Shown here in pieces: positions 34,792-46,040 of a stretch of 64,000 bases of DNA. The notes beneath the pieces are model-generated. The model was not told the DNA's origin. It saw nothing but the letters and a program-made list of their open reading frames with translations, and did not search any database. Source of the DNA: Crambe crambe (Eukaryota > Porifera > Demospongiae > Poecilosclerida > Crambeidae); assembly GCA_963924555.1 (NCBI GenBank), contig OZ004598.1:3992501-4056500 (forward strand), written 5' to 3'. How positions within the stretch are numbered: position 1 is the stretch's first letter; each line of letters opens with the position of its first letter. The position numbers were made by a program, and so were the translations under genes.

Positions 34792-35725
34792 TCACTTTTT
34801 TTCCTTATCCCAAATATCCTCAAATATGATATAAGCACCTAACAGTTTTGAAAGTAATTCTCTATCTTGAAATATTTCAGTATGCATGAAAAAGGACTTG
34901 CCTTCAGCCTGGAAAGTACTGAAGGCTATGGCCTTGGATGGTGGGCCTGCAGCGGAGATGTGAAACCGGTGTTCTTTCTTCATGGCCAGCAATGAGAGAG
35001 TGTTTATTACCACCTCTTCTGTCTCTCTGTTGTACCAAAACTTCATCACATAACCTGATAGAAAAGATGTAACGTTATCACTAGAAACACTAGGACTCAT
35101 GAGAAATTTGAACCCCCTTGTGCACAGGTAGTAACTTCCTTTGATTAGTCTTAGAATGTCTCTGGCATTACTTCTTATAATGATTATATGAGCTTCATTG
35201 CCATAAAAAGGTCACCTCCTCAACACCCTCCCCCTTTGTTACCACACCTTTCACTATCCAGTGCATTAAAGCAGTTGTTCCCAGCCCCACTAGCATCACT
35301 ATAGACGACATCATGATCCGTGCGGCCAGAGGCACCGATGGGTTCCCCAGCCATGTCAAAATTGGGCCCCCAAACATTGCACCTACAGCCGTAATGAGAG
35401 AAAAAACTTTGACTGCCTTCACTGCTCCATTTAGTGGACCAACATAGATAACTTTCATTCCCGATTCATCTGGTGATGGTTTAGATCCAGAAGTTGAATA
35501 AAAGAACTTATTGGATGCTGAACTACCATTTAGTACTGCTGATCTAGATAACCTAAGTGATAAAGTATGTCCAATTGCCCCATGAGCAGTAGACGAATTC
35601 GAGTAGGCACAAGCCCTTGCACAGTTGCTCCTAGTTGTCAATGCCAGCAGGCTCGAACAAGGCATATATTTTGGTACTAATCGCACTGATAAAGTGTTGT
35701 GACATGCGGTGAATCCTCTGAACAT
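34792..35725 (-). CDS. TMEM70: TMEM70-like mitochondrial ATP synthase assembly factor
   Basis: Two exons: 35248-35725 and 34792-35054 (246 residues; human 260). The chosen start (MFRGFTACHNTLSV) gives an Arg/Ser-rich presequence typical of mitochondrial import. An in-frame ATG at 35875 is less likely because it lies inside the divergent gene. The core KVIYVGPLNGAVKAVKVFSL precedes two membrane helices (about residues 120-165) and HWIVKG-YVMKFWYN across the splice, as in TMEM70 (HFITKGYVIRLY). It ends with FSTFQAEGKSFFMHTEIF and a charged tail. TMEM70 helps assemble the c-ring and complex I modules in the inner membrane. Confidence 0.85.
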
Positions 35726-35824
35726 CTTCAAACTCTCTGTAGAACGTCTTAAATGATGCGCACCACCCACGTGTTGGTTTTGGTGGGCTATATTTAGAGA
35801 AACTCTTGCAGAGTGCAGAGTGGG
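35726..35824. promoter_or_regulatory. Divergent start region, TMEM70 / MGM101
   Basis: Only 99 bp separate the inferred start codons of two nuclear genes for mitochondrial proteins. It contains CCACCCACGTG (about 35763-35773). Shared control is inferred from spacing. Confidence 0.5.
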
Positions 35825-38800
35825 ATGGCTACGGTATCTTTGGGCGTCCTCTCCAGAGTTCTCTCCCGTGGGCATTTTGTGAAGGGAAATCTAGCGGGTG
35901 ATGGGATTTTTCGCTTCACGAAGGCAACAACCCCACCCTCGAGATGGTTTGCTCAATTTTCTAACAATAACAACGACCCCCAGTCAACTTCACACACTGA
36001 ACAACAATCAGAGGAGGACCCTGAAAAGTGGGTAACTAATCACACAATCTCTCTGAGTCTATGGTCACTTTACAGGACACAGTCACGTGAAGACCTGTAT
36101 GTTGGCATAGCTGCTGCAGCATTTCCCAAGGAGGTGACTGAAGTCTTGCTTGGACCTCTTAAGACAGAAGATGTGGAGATTAAGCCAGATGGTATGAATT
36201 GATGCACCTATTAGTATCCAGTGCACACATGCAAATGTTATACAGTGGAACCTATTAAAACAGGGACCAGAAAACTGTGTCCTTATTTGGAGAGGTGTCC
36301 TGGGGTGGATATATAGATACAGTGAAATTCTTAATGTAAAGCTATTACAGCAACGTTACCATGGTATTCAACTGTATGATTCATATTGATGGGTTCCACT
36401 TTATAATGTACTCAGACTGCGTAATTATGTGATTCTTTATTACATTGTCTTTATGCAGGACTCATCTACCTCCCTGAAATCAAGTACAGACGAATTTTAA
36501 ACAGATCGTTTGGCCCAGGGGGGTGGGCTCTCATGCCCCGAGGAGATGTCATGCAATTCCAGGTAACACACACACACACTCTCTCTGTTGGGTGGCAGGT
36601 CAAAGGTCATAAGACCACTTTCTCTTATGAGTTATTATCATTCATTAATTAATTTCAAGCATTTGTAATTAGAAGTGCCTTCATTTCGTATTTGCAAGTT
36701 CAGTGCAAACTGCACTTTGGGATAATTTTAAGTAAACTGTCTGCAAATTGCTAAGATTATTTCATTAATTACCCTATGTAATGTAAAGGCTATAGCCAAC
36801 TATGATAAAATCAACATAAAAAAAAATAAATCCAGTGACTAGTGATGACCATAATCAGAATAAGTTCCTTTATAGCTCCCTTGTTCCCTTTGGTGTTAAA
36901 TGTAACTTCAGTTCCAGATGCAAAGGACCTGGTCCACACTCCATTGCTGTAATTTGCTGGACCTTTAGGGACTCCTAGAGGCTTGTCGTACTCTGAACGC
37001 CATGTGAGTGGACTGGTATCGTTTCCTTCGGCCAGCCATTCACCACATCCAAAGTATGCATAATCTCCAGGAATGCTGCTATATAGTCAGTAAGGTCACT
37101 AGTGCATGGGACTCTAACTGGTACATGTGCTTGCACCACTTGACCAGCTTCGGCACCCAGGAGAAGATTTTCAATGCTATCATTTGAAGCTGTAAAGAAT
37201 TCGATCTGCACAGCTTTAACATAAGATTGGTTAGCAATTTTTCCAATGAGCAGCTTGTCTTCGCCCAAAGCTTCTTGCACTTCACGTGTCAGGTTCAGCA
37301 AGCCCTCACCCCAAGCCTTCAGTTTAGACTCTGATGGGCTAGGAGTGAATGTAGAATTGGTACGTTGAGAAGAGTCACAGAAACAGCCATCTCCATTGGC
37401 ATATTTAGTTGCATTCATGCAAATATTCACCATTTACGCACTTCAGTTTTTGATAAATCAAAGGCATAATAATTATCCTTGAACATTTCTTACCTTATTT
37501 CCATTACTGTCACATAAGGCATAGTCTGGATGCTGATCAAACTCCCTAGCCATTCTTGTCATTTCAGGACGATCCTTGAAAGAATTCATGTAGAAGTAAG
37601 TGGTTATTTTTGGGTTGACAGCCTTGATGGCTTTCATAGCTAAAACCATTTCGTCTTCATCATCGACATCCTTGACATCATAGCCTATGGTTAGCCATCT
37701 GAAACTTGGCAATTGTTTGAAGAGCATCTTTACTGTACTGTCCACTAGAATTGGGTGAATGGAAAAACACTGAAAGTGTGTCCCATGAGAACTGAGGCAG
37801 GACTGCCCAAGTTGGATGAACAACAACAGCTAGTACCAGTAATAAAATCAACATCTTAACATCTTCCATTGCTGCAGGCAGTTATAACTGGAGTTGTGAC
37901 GATGATGAATAGCTTTACAGTTAGACAGGTGATGTGGGCAAAAGTGCGCACTCGCATAAATAATAATATTTCCAAATTCTGGAAAGCTTCTTCTTTGGCC
38001 AACAAAAAGAAAAGCCACAGACCTGAAAGGCATCCTTGGAACAAACACCGCAGAACTTCAGGAAGAAACTCCATCATGAATATCCCTTTGTAAATTAGCT
38101 GAGCTGCCTCACTAATTGCCACATCAGATACTCCCACAAATTATGAAGGAGGTCAAAGGTGTCCATGGTGTCTGACGACGGGTGTACTTACAGGCTAGAT
38201 GGTGCTCAATGGCTTTGGTGCTCTTGTATATTGTATACCAAATTGTAATCATCTTAGCCTACAGGGTAATTAGTTTCCATGTAATAATGTTAATTTTGTG
38301 ATAATTATATTGGCTGGGAAATTTTTGTGGGATAGCAATTTAATGTAACTCTGCGTGCAATGATTTATACCATGAAAACCATTACATAGTTTATGTTGCA
38401 GAAGTGAAAGAACTTTGTGTTCTTTTTGGATGCAGAATGAAGCAGATGGTGCTCATTTGGTGACTCGTGAATACGCCCTCTACTGTTTGGGGCGGTTCGT
38501 GTCCCAGGCGATGGGAGAGCACTCATACTACACTAGATCTAGCCTCAGCTATGGACGTGCTGTGGAGTCTGCCAAATCCAATGCTCTCATGAGATGCTGC
38601 AAGGACCTGGGTGTGGCCAGCGAGCTCTGGGATCCTAAGGTATAATATGTAACCTTTATCCCTGTCTGTAGAATAAAGGACTGTCAGTTCAAACTACTCA
38701 AACCATTCACTTGAAAGTAGGGGCTCCATTTTCCTCTATGTGTGGCCTCAGTTACTACAACAGATAGTGATATAACCAGAATTCTGTATTATATTGTAGT

Positions 38801-38937
38801 TTGTAACGGAATGGAAGTTTAAGTATGCTACCGAGGTATGGTGTGAACACTACCGAACAAAAGAGAAAAAGAAGTTATGGAGGAAAAAAAATTCACGAGA
38901 AGTTTTTCCCTACCCATGGAAGGACATCACAACATGA
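35825..38937 (+). CDS. MGM101: MGM101-like mitochondrial genome maintenance recombinase
   Basis: Exons: 35825-36191, 36459-36562, 38436-38639, 38800-38937 (270 residues; yeast 269). A probable further 48-nt intron (36024-36071, donor GTGGGT, acceptor TTTACAG) is in frame and stop-free; removing it gives 254 residues. A presequence ([15 protein letters not shown]) precedes the conserved core: [54 protein letters not shown], and the KKKLWRKK basic end. Mgm101 is a Rad52-type single-strand annealing protein of mitochondrial nucleoids in fungi, needed for mtDNA maintenance. The 1.87-kb intron 36563-38435 holds an antisense pseudogene. The stop lies about 200 bp before HS6ST. Confidence 0.9.
36860..37869 (-). 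pseudogene. Intronless, frameshifted secreted glycosidase-like pseudogene inside MGM101 intron
   Basis: Read on the minus strand, a continuous homology-like protein begins with a signal peptide ([17 protein letters not shown]) and includes [55 protein letters not shown] and [20 protein letters not shown]. It needs four changes of frame: near 37685, 37475, 37435 and 37070. There are stop codons after NVQG and after VRKW. No introns are needed. The motifs recall a family of putative TIM-barrel glycoside hydrolases, but that assignment is from memory. A retroposed or decayed copy is likely. Confidence 0.7.
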
Positions 38938-39139
38938 TCAACTTTTCTTTTCTTTTTTTACACATGAATTCTCTAATTGTTATTATCCATCTGATTGACG
39001 ATTCATACCCAATATAATTATTGGGATCCAGGAGGAGGCGTGACATGACCACAGGAATCAGCTAGCTAGCTTTTGATTGCCTAGACCTCGAGCAGAGATA
39101 ATATATTACTACTATGATTTACTACTATGATGACGTCGG

Positions 39140-40462
39140 ATGGATAGCATCAGTTGTGTTTGCAAGTTAAAGTGGTGTCTCTCATTACTCGTAGTGATTT
39201 GTATCTTCCTCGTGTACGTAGCGAATCGCTTCAAGACCCCCTCACTTGAACCTCGCTTTACTGAAGCTGGTGCTAACAAGCAAGAGATAAGCAACAATAA
39301 CATATCACTGCTAATTAACCACCTAACGCTTCCCAAGAAAACAATAAGCTTGAGTAGCATTGATGGAAAAATATACCACAATGACGTTCGACCATTCTCT
39401 CCCCTAAGCTTCGACCCCCGAGGGAATGACACCTTATTATTTATCCACGTCCAAAAAACTGGTGGAACAGAATTTTTAAGGCATCTATTAACAGTGAAAA
39501 AGCATGGAAAATATCTCTGCGTGCTGCCAGAGAAGTTAAAGAATAGTATACGTGTGAATAATAAAGTATTAAAACATGTTAGAAGCAATAGGCAAGCAAA
39601 AATCCTCATTCAATGTCCACGAGATCCATCTCGTCCCAAGGGAGAGCAGTGGTTATTTTCTGAGAGAACAATGAAGTGGGTATGTGGGCTTCATGCTTCC
39701 TACACAGAATTCAAAAACTGCCTGCCTCATTTAAATACTGCACGATTCAACAAGAATAGAAGGCTCCATTTTATGATTATGCTGCGACACCCTGTGCTGA
39801 GGTATGTTAGTGAATACTTTCATGTACAGAGAAATGCCACTTGGGCGGTCAAGCGGATGTGTGGAGGCAAACCTGTAACTGAAAAGGATATGCCCCCATG
39901 TTATCCTGGATTCTACGAAAAGAAACCATGGCCTAATTTAACGCTGTCTGGTTTTGTTGCGTGCGAGTCAAATTGGGCCAATAACAGACAAGTTATGATG
40001 CTGGCAGATTTAGACCAAGTCCACTGCTTCAATAAGTCGGCACTCACCAAGGCAGAACGCGAAGAGAAGCTCTTGGAATCGGCTAAGAGGAATCTTGAGA
40101 AATTCTCGTTCTTTGGTCTCACGGAATACATGTCCGAGAGTTGTATCATATTCGAGAAGATGTTTGGTGTGAAATTTCCCCTTCTCCCTCATCCCCGAAA
40201 TTTGAGCATTCTTCATTCTGGTCCAATACTAGTCAAGCTTTGGAACAACACGAGGATTTTTAACGCTATACTTGAAAGGAACCACTTGGATGTTAAACTG
40301 TACGAGTTTGCATTTGAGCTTTTCATTCAGAGAGCAAATTCCGTTGGAATTTCGATACGCAAGAACTTGATTGAGCAAGAATTACAGGCAATGAGGACCA
40401 ACCCGCAACTGTCAGAGAAAGCCATTGCCAAGTATAAGAAACTAAGGTACAATATTTCATAA
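39140..40462 (+). CDS. HS6ST: Heparan-sulfate 6-O-sulfotransferase
   Basis: A single-exon 440-residue type II Golgi protein. A short basic N-terminus is followed by a membrane anchor (about 12-28, LSLLVVICIFLVYV). The 5'-phosphosulfate-binding loop FIHVQKTGGT is at 101-110, CGLHASYTEF matches the HS6ST GLHADWTEL block, and the 3'-phosphate-binding LRHPVLRYVSEYFHVQ is near 215-230. NATW, CYPG, ANNRQVMMLADL and KRNLEKFSFFGLTE follow as in vertebrate HS6STs. It transfers sulfate from PAPS to the 6-O position of glucosamine in heparan sulfate, which tunes growth-factor binding. Three ATGs lie just upstream in other frames (39114, 39127, 39130). The frame from 39127 stops at 39147, overlapping the true start. 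Confidence 0.9.
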   Translation: MDSISCVCKLKWCLSLLVVICIFLVYVANRFKTPSLEPRFTEAGANKQEISNNNISLLINHLTLPKKTISLSSIDGKIYHNDVRPFSPLSFDPRGNDTLLFIHVQKTGGTEFLRHLLTVKKHGKYLCVLPEKLKNSIRVNNKVLKHVRSNRQAKILIQCPRDPSRPKGEQWLFSERTMKWVCGLHASYTEFKNCLPHLNTARFNKNRRLHFMIMLRHPVLRYVSEYFHVQRNATWAVKRMCGGKPVTEKDMPPCYPGFYEKKPWPNLTLSGFVACESNWANNRQVMMLADLDQVHCFNKSALTKAEREEKLLESAKRNLEKFSFFGLTEYMSESCIIFEKMFGVKFPLLPHPRNLSILHSGPILVKLWNNTRIFNAILERNHLDVKLYEFAFELFIQRANSVGISIRKNLIEQELQAMRTNPQLSEKAIAKYKKLRYNIS

Positions 40463-40773
40463 TAGATCATTATATCGCCTCGCTAAAACCGACCAGAACC
40501 TTCCTCTAACATCAAATGGAAGATGTAAATTACTAATAATAGTGTGTGGTGACTTTGGCTTGCCAATAATGGGAATCTGCTGACCTGGCACGCTCATGTG
40601 CGCATGTATATATACCATCATCTAAATAATTATCTATAATTTTAATTATTATATTTAATGATAGCTATTGGGCTCTAAAAAGCTATAAAAATAAAAAATA
40701 AAATAAAAACATGAAAAAAGAATAAAAAAAGCATCAAATAATTATTTCTCTGGCTAGTGTGAGTGGGTTGCTA
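40463..40773. other. Convergent intergenic gap HS6ST / RTK
   Basis: An AT-rich 311-bp gap between two 3' ends. AATAAAAA-type motifs near 40690-40735 could serve as polyadenylation signals for HS6ST. Confidence 0.5.
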
Positions 40774-43700
40774 TCAGCTATAGAGACGGACGTGAGACTT
40801 GTCATACCTATTAGTTAGAATGCTGGACTCTAAAAGTTTGTGGACCAGGGCCATGTGTGGGCGACTGTAAGGATCGTGGGCCCAGCACTCCAACATGACC
40901 TTGTATCTGCAGATAAATCAATCAATGCTGCAATGAATCAGGCCAGATGTCAGGACATGAACTAGTTGTATCAGGTGAAATAATTGGATTTTGCATGAAT
41001 TAAATCTATGAGTCAGGCCAGATGTACCATGTAACTGCTAAAATTATTGGATTTTGCATGAATTAAATCAATTAGCTAATAGATCAGGCCAAATATCATA
41101 ACATGACCATCTATGCTACCTGCATAATTTATGCATACAATGGATCTGGCCAGATGTCACTGTAACACTATCTATTGGCCAATCACATCATGCCTAATTA
41201 ATTAATTTTGTCATTCACAAAGGAATGATATTGTGAGAAACCTTCCATAAACTGTGTGACAATTGATTTCATTCTCTGGCTTCTCCCAAAACCTTACCTT
41301 ACGATGACAAACTTGCAGTAACCAATGTAATGGTTCCATGCCCACAACAAATAACTTCCCCTCACCCCCCTCCCACTCCACCTCTCCCCTCCCCCTCCCT
41401 CTCCCCCTCCCCCTCTCCTCCTCCCCCTCTCCTCCTCCTCTCCCCATGCTCCTAAACACCTTCCAACTTACACTCTGTCAGGACATTCCTTGCAAGGTCG
41501 AGGGAGGAGCTGTTTGGTGTGACACACTGCATTCACCACCTCGTCGTCACCGAACTTTGCATAAGGGAAAGCCCCTCTGCTCAATATCTCCCATAGCAAC
41601 ACACCATAAGACCTAACAGTAATAATTACAGTGGAACCTCCAATAAGGACCCTCCAAGAAAAAGGACAACCACCTCCTAACAAAGGATACTCTTTTCCCA
41701 TTATAGTATTGGTTAAACCTCCAAGAGAAGGACAACCTGAGGATAAAGTGGCTGATCCCAAAGTGTCCTTTACTCGGAGGTTCCACTAATAATACATATG
41801 ATATCAAAATAACAATTATTTGTACCAGATACTAGATTCCAAGGTGAACTTGTTATTGGTGATGGTTTCAGGAGCCATCCAGCGCAAGGGCATGAGAGAA
41901 CCATCAGCCTGTACTGCGTATTCACTGCGATTCAGATACCTTCCCACTTTGAAATCTAGATTTCACAAAGGTAGACAGTCAAAAATGTTCTCAAACATGC
42001 TTTTGAAATTGGTGGAGTCTTTGGTCATGTGTTCGGACTTAGGACCAAAGGACCAAGTCAGAAGCTAATTATTCATGCGTATCTGTGGCTTATAGCTAAA
42101 ACCTTAAAATAACAGGCAGTCTTTGGAAACAGCTGTTCAGTCTAATGTAGGAGAGGTCATCCTTACTGGGTTGCATGTTATATTGGACCCAGTAGATTTA
42201 TTAAAGTATTGTTGGGTTTTGACCCTTATAGCTAGCTATAATGCCATACTCCCACTTGCTCTGCTCTCTCCCTACCTGCTCTCTCCCTATACCTGCTCTA
42301 CTAGCCAACAATTCTGTATGGCACTGAGGGAGTCCATGTATTGGATTATCATTACTAAAAGGAAGTCAGTGATTAATGAGTGGACAAACTGGGTTCTGAA
42401 AAAGGACATGGTATTTCCCAACAATGGACACTTTGAGTGCATGTGTTAACACCTTTAATGAACAGATTGAGTGGTAGCAGGTAGGGAGAAGTTCACTCAA
42501 AGTCTTTACCATTTCCTTTGGTGTTTTTTCCTATGTTTCCAATAACAGGACACTACAGTAGTTTGCAGAACAGTTGTCATGCATCAGGCAGGGATAGGTG
42601 GTGGCTTTGAAGTATTTGTGGCTGGTGAACAATAAAATGTTTTCATAGCCCTATTGTTCTTAGCCACTAGCTACTCTAGAGCCGCTGCCTATCTCTGCCT
42701 GATGCATGACAACTGTTCTGCAAACTACTTCAATCCCTTTGAGGGCTTGACAGTTAAGCAGGCCTAACTAGTTGTGGTTTGAATAAGTTGGATAGTGTAA
42801 CCAAGGTGTCACTGAGGAGAAACCTCAATTACTTACTGAGGTTTAAGAAACCTTGGTTACTAGAATAACAGGTATATCTAGCTGTTTGTGATGTTATTGT
42901 ATATCTAATAACCGACTTACCTGTTATCTTGACACAGAGTTCATCAGTGACGAAGCAGTTTCTTGCAGCAATATCCTTGTGCACATACTCCATGCACTCC
43001 AAATATGACAGTCCTGAGGCTACATCAGTTGCCATGGCCACCAATTTGGGAATAGGAACACTGAAATGAATGACATTAGCAGCTGTATTCAAAATAATTA
43101 TAGCTATATTTATTGTGACTCTATACAGGAGCACGCTAGGAGCTTAAAGAAATCAGTCTAGGCTAAAAACACTGTCACAATTGTACTGTATTTTGCCTCA
43201 GATTTAACCTTCGAGATCATGCATTAGCTTGCGTGCAAATGTACAGCGGGACCTCTGAATAATAGACACACGTGCAACCCAGCCGTTGTCCTTTGTAGAG
43301 AGGTATTGTTGTCCTATTTGGAGGTTAACTATTGGCACACGCAACCCAGCCTTTGTCCTTCTTAGAGAGGTACAGTTGAGGTTAGCTATTTTGAATAATT
43401 GGCACACATGCGACCCAGCCTTGGTCCTTTGTAAAGAGGTACTGTTGGAGGTTAACTATTTTGTATATAGCAGTAATTTTAGATTGTCCTCCATTGAGAG
43501 GTTTGTCCTTTTTCGGAGTGTCCTTTAACAAAAGTTCCTCTGTACCTTTTAACGATCACTCCTCCTCACTTGGCATAAAGTGTACAAGTAATCTGCCAGA
43601 GTTTAATGGGTTTAATAGAACACATGACCTTGCATACACCCATTCGAGGAAAATTTTTCATGGTTTTGAAGAAATCATTAATTTCCCCCCACTTACGCTG

Positions 43701-45529
43701 GGCCCCCTTCAGGGTCCTCCTTATCGGCAGAAGCCAACAGGAATGATTTCAGGTCTCCATTCAGGGCAAGTTCAGCAACCATGTAGTAAGGGGACTTGGA
43801 GACCACTCCAAAGAGCTTAGCAACCTGTGGGTGGTCTAAGCGCTTCAGTTCTTCAACTTCCTCACGGAATCGGACTAGATCTTGACTCGTTCCTTGCTGA
43901 AATGCCTGAAATTAGAAAGATAGATTATGGTGGAGTAGAGAGAGCAAACTGGCTGAAAGTTTCAACCAATGAATCTAGCTACAACCTAATAGGAATCTTT
44001 ATTATTATATGTAATTGCATCCACTTGATCCCATTATAACTTTTAAATACGAAATTTGGTAAAAACTAGAGCAGATAATAATCAAGGGATCAAGAGCAGA
44101 TAATCGTAGTGGGACCAAGTGAATGCAAATAGACTTTAGTTGCTACCTTTATCAATACTCTTTGAATATCATTCACATCTAGCTGCAGCTCTGCATCATA
44201 GATTGGCCCGAATTCACCGATACCTAATCTGTTGGTGATGTTGATATCTGTTCGAGCGATCTCATTGTAGTCTCCCTCTGGGATGAGAATCAGGAGTACA
44301 GAGGACATATCAAAGGTCAAAGTTACAATACAGTCATACTGCACCTATAGCTAGTGGCTTTCGTACCCATGTGCTTAAATATAGCATCCATATTGACAGC
44401 GTCTACTTCATCTCTTGCTCTCTTGAACAGGTCCTTTTCAAGCACGTATCCAGGTGGTATTTCACCAGCTGCTCGCTCAGCAACTCGGACAGCATAAGTC
44501 CTGTGTACACACAGCAAAACAACAACAAAAACAAACAACAAACAAACAAAAGAAAAAAACAATTAGCTAAGTAGACGATGGGAACTTCAATAAAGGCACA
44601 CAGGAACCAGCAGTTTTGTCTAATGATTAAGAAGTTCTCCTTTCTTTAGAGACAAAAATGTAGCTATTTGTAGGAGAATCTCATTGAATGGTGTCTTTTG
44701 CTGGAGAGGAGATGCTTTTATTGCATAAGGAAAATGTAATAGTTAGCTAATAGATAATGTGGTCCCGGTCCCCAGTCACAGACAGGGGAGCAGCTTTCAA
44801 AATTAGGTGAAGAGATACTTACTTTCTGCAGTAGTATACAAGGCAGATAGTCGTAGGAGAGAGAACAATTAGTGTTAGACAAAACCCAATGATTATCGCA
44901 ACCCAGTGATACCACAGCAGTCTGAAACCTACACACAGTGTGTAATAATCACAATGGATACACACTATGAAAAATAAGAGTGTGTTTCCAAGAGAAACTT
45001 GAAGGAAACACAGTGTATTTTTTTGTAGGATACACAAGGGCACGACTTATTTCATGATATTTTAAATAGGAAACAAGGAAACATGCCGTGCCCTTGTGTA
45101 TCCTATGGAGTTTCCTTATCAAGGTTTCAGGGCTAGGATATCTCCTAGTGACAGTCTGTATTCGTAGATAATACTGTGTTATTGCTAGAGTGGCTACAGT
45201 ACTACAGTGGAACCTATCAATAAAGGACACTCCGAAAGAGGATTAGCTGATCCTCTCAAAAGGCTGTGTCCATTATTCGGAGGTTTCACCATGTATGCTA
45301 TTGCTTGAGTGTAAGGAGTATGTAATTATTATACTCACTATTGTTGCTAGCAGAGTTCTCCGAAACAGTGCTCTCCTGAGCCTGCATTTCAAAATATCAT
45401 ACCCCAGCCCCACCCACGACAGTCATAATAATTTTAATTTTATCACATCATTTTCAAAGAATCAGTCATCCATACCTGTATGTAGTACAGCAGTTGGACA
45501 AAACACAGCAATTTCACTAGTACAAACAT
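40774..45529 (-). CDS. Small receptor tyrosine kinase with minimal ectodomain and altered kinase motifs
   Basis: Ten exons: 45476-45529, 45339-45381, 44823-44928, 44367-44500, 44147-44277, 43697-43905, 42921-43060, 41826-41955, 41472-41612, 40774-40906 (406 residues). A signal peptide (MFVLVKLLCFVQLLYYIQ) is followed by only about 20 extracellular residues, a membrane helix (about 41-63, WVAIIIGFCLTLIVLS) and a juxtamembrane region. The tyrosine-kinase domain (about 122-400) has glycine loop GIGEFG 131-136, VLIK with Lys156, catalytic loop HKDIAARN 253-260, DFK 273-275 instead of DFG, PLRWMAPE 295-302 and SSIWSYG 313-319 instead of SDVWS(F/Y)G. Lys, catalytic Asp and DFG Asp are kept, so activity is possible but uncertain. 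It starts 512 bp downstream of the cadherin stop, leaving no room for a large ectodomain. Confidence 0.8.
41626..41795. mobile_element. CAGTGGAACCTC-type MITE in RTK intron 8
   Basis: It starts ACAGTGGAACCTCCAATAAG and ends TTTACTCGGAGGTTCCACTA. The ends are inverted copies (CAGTGGAACCTCC / GGAGGTTCCACT), and GGACAACC motifs lie inside. It fills most of the 213-bp intron. Confidence 0.7.
42548..42740. mobile_element. Foldback element in RTK intron 7
   Basis: The arm AGTAGTTTGCAGAACAGTTG, TCATGCATCAGGCAGGGATAGG (from about 42555) returns inverted at about 42680-42732 (CCTATCTCTGCCTGATGCAT, GACAACTGTTCTGCAAACTACTT). A short AT-rich loop separates the arms. Confidence 0.7.
43235..43545. repeat. 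CAGTGGAACCTC-type repeat array in RTK intron 6
   Basis: Three or more related units (GGACCTCTGAATAATAGACAC, CACACGCAACCCAGCCTTTGTCC, AGAGAGGTATTGTTG) lie in 43061-43696. Confidence 0.6.
45028..45290. repeat. Hairpin repeat and adjoining CAGTGGAACCTC element in RTK intron 2
   Basis: TAGGATACACAAGGGCAC (from about 45028) is inverted at about 45089-45106 (GTGCCCTTGTGTATCCTA). Directly downstream, 45203-45292 is a short dispersed element (ACAGTGGAACCTATCAATAA to TCGGAGGTTTCACCATG). Confidence 0.6.
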
Positions 45530-46040
45530 CCTTCTAGTTAGCTTTGAACTTCAACCATCAGATCTGCTATATACATGCAATATGTTGTCATCAGCCCCAC
45601 CCACTTGTTTACAGAACTACAGCCAATAGCCATCATTCATGGCACAATGTAATGAATAATAAATGTAACTATATATTATGACAGGTGAGCTACATCACTA
45701 CAATGTTATGGTAAATCAATGAGAATACTGGCTACTCACTCACCATTGTACTAGCTATTGTCTCTAATGGTGTGCCTGCATGATGACACAGTCACAATTC
45801 CATTCCCAACTATGATAATAGCTAGCTATCCATTGTTCATGACTTCAACTTCAAGAATTTTGGGAACATCCATTGCTTGATGCTTTATAAATTCCAACTA
45901 GTTACTTTATAAGCATCCATTGTTTGAGGTTTCAAGGATTATAAGCAAAAATTGATAATAAAGAATACATCACTTATTAATGACTTGTAGTTCTGCTCTG
46001 TTATAATAATCAACGCATGTCTTATTTATTTTGTGTGAAT

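Noticed and set aside
35723..35875. Longer TMEM70 start at 35875
   Set aside because: It would overlap the MGM101 coding start by about 50 bp; the ATG at 35725 gives a better mitochondrial presequence.
37856..38137. 93-codon minus-strand frame upstream of the pseudogene
   Set aside because: No recognisable motif; lies in the MGM101 intron and is not continuous with the glycosidase-like reading.
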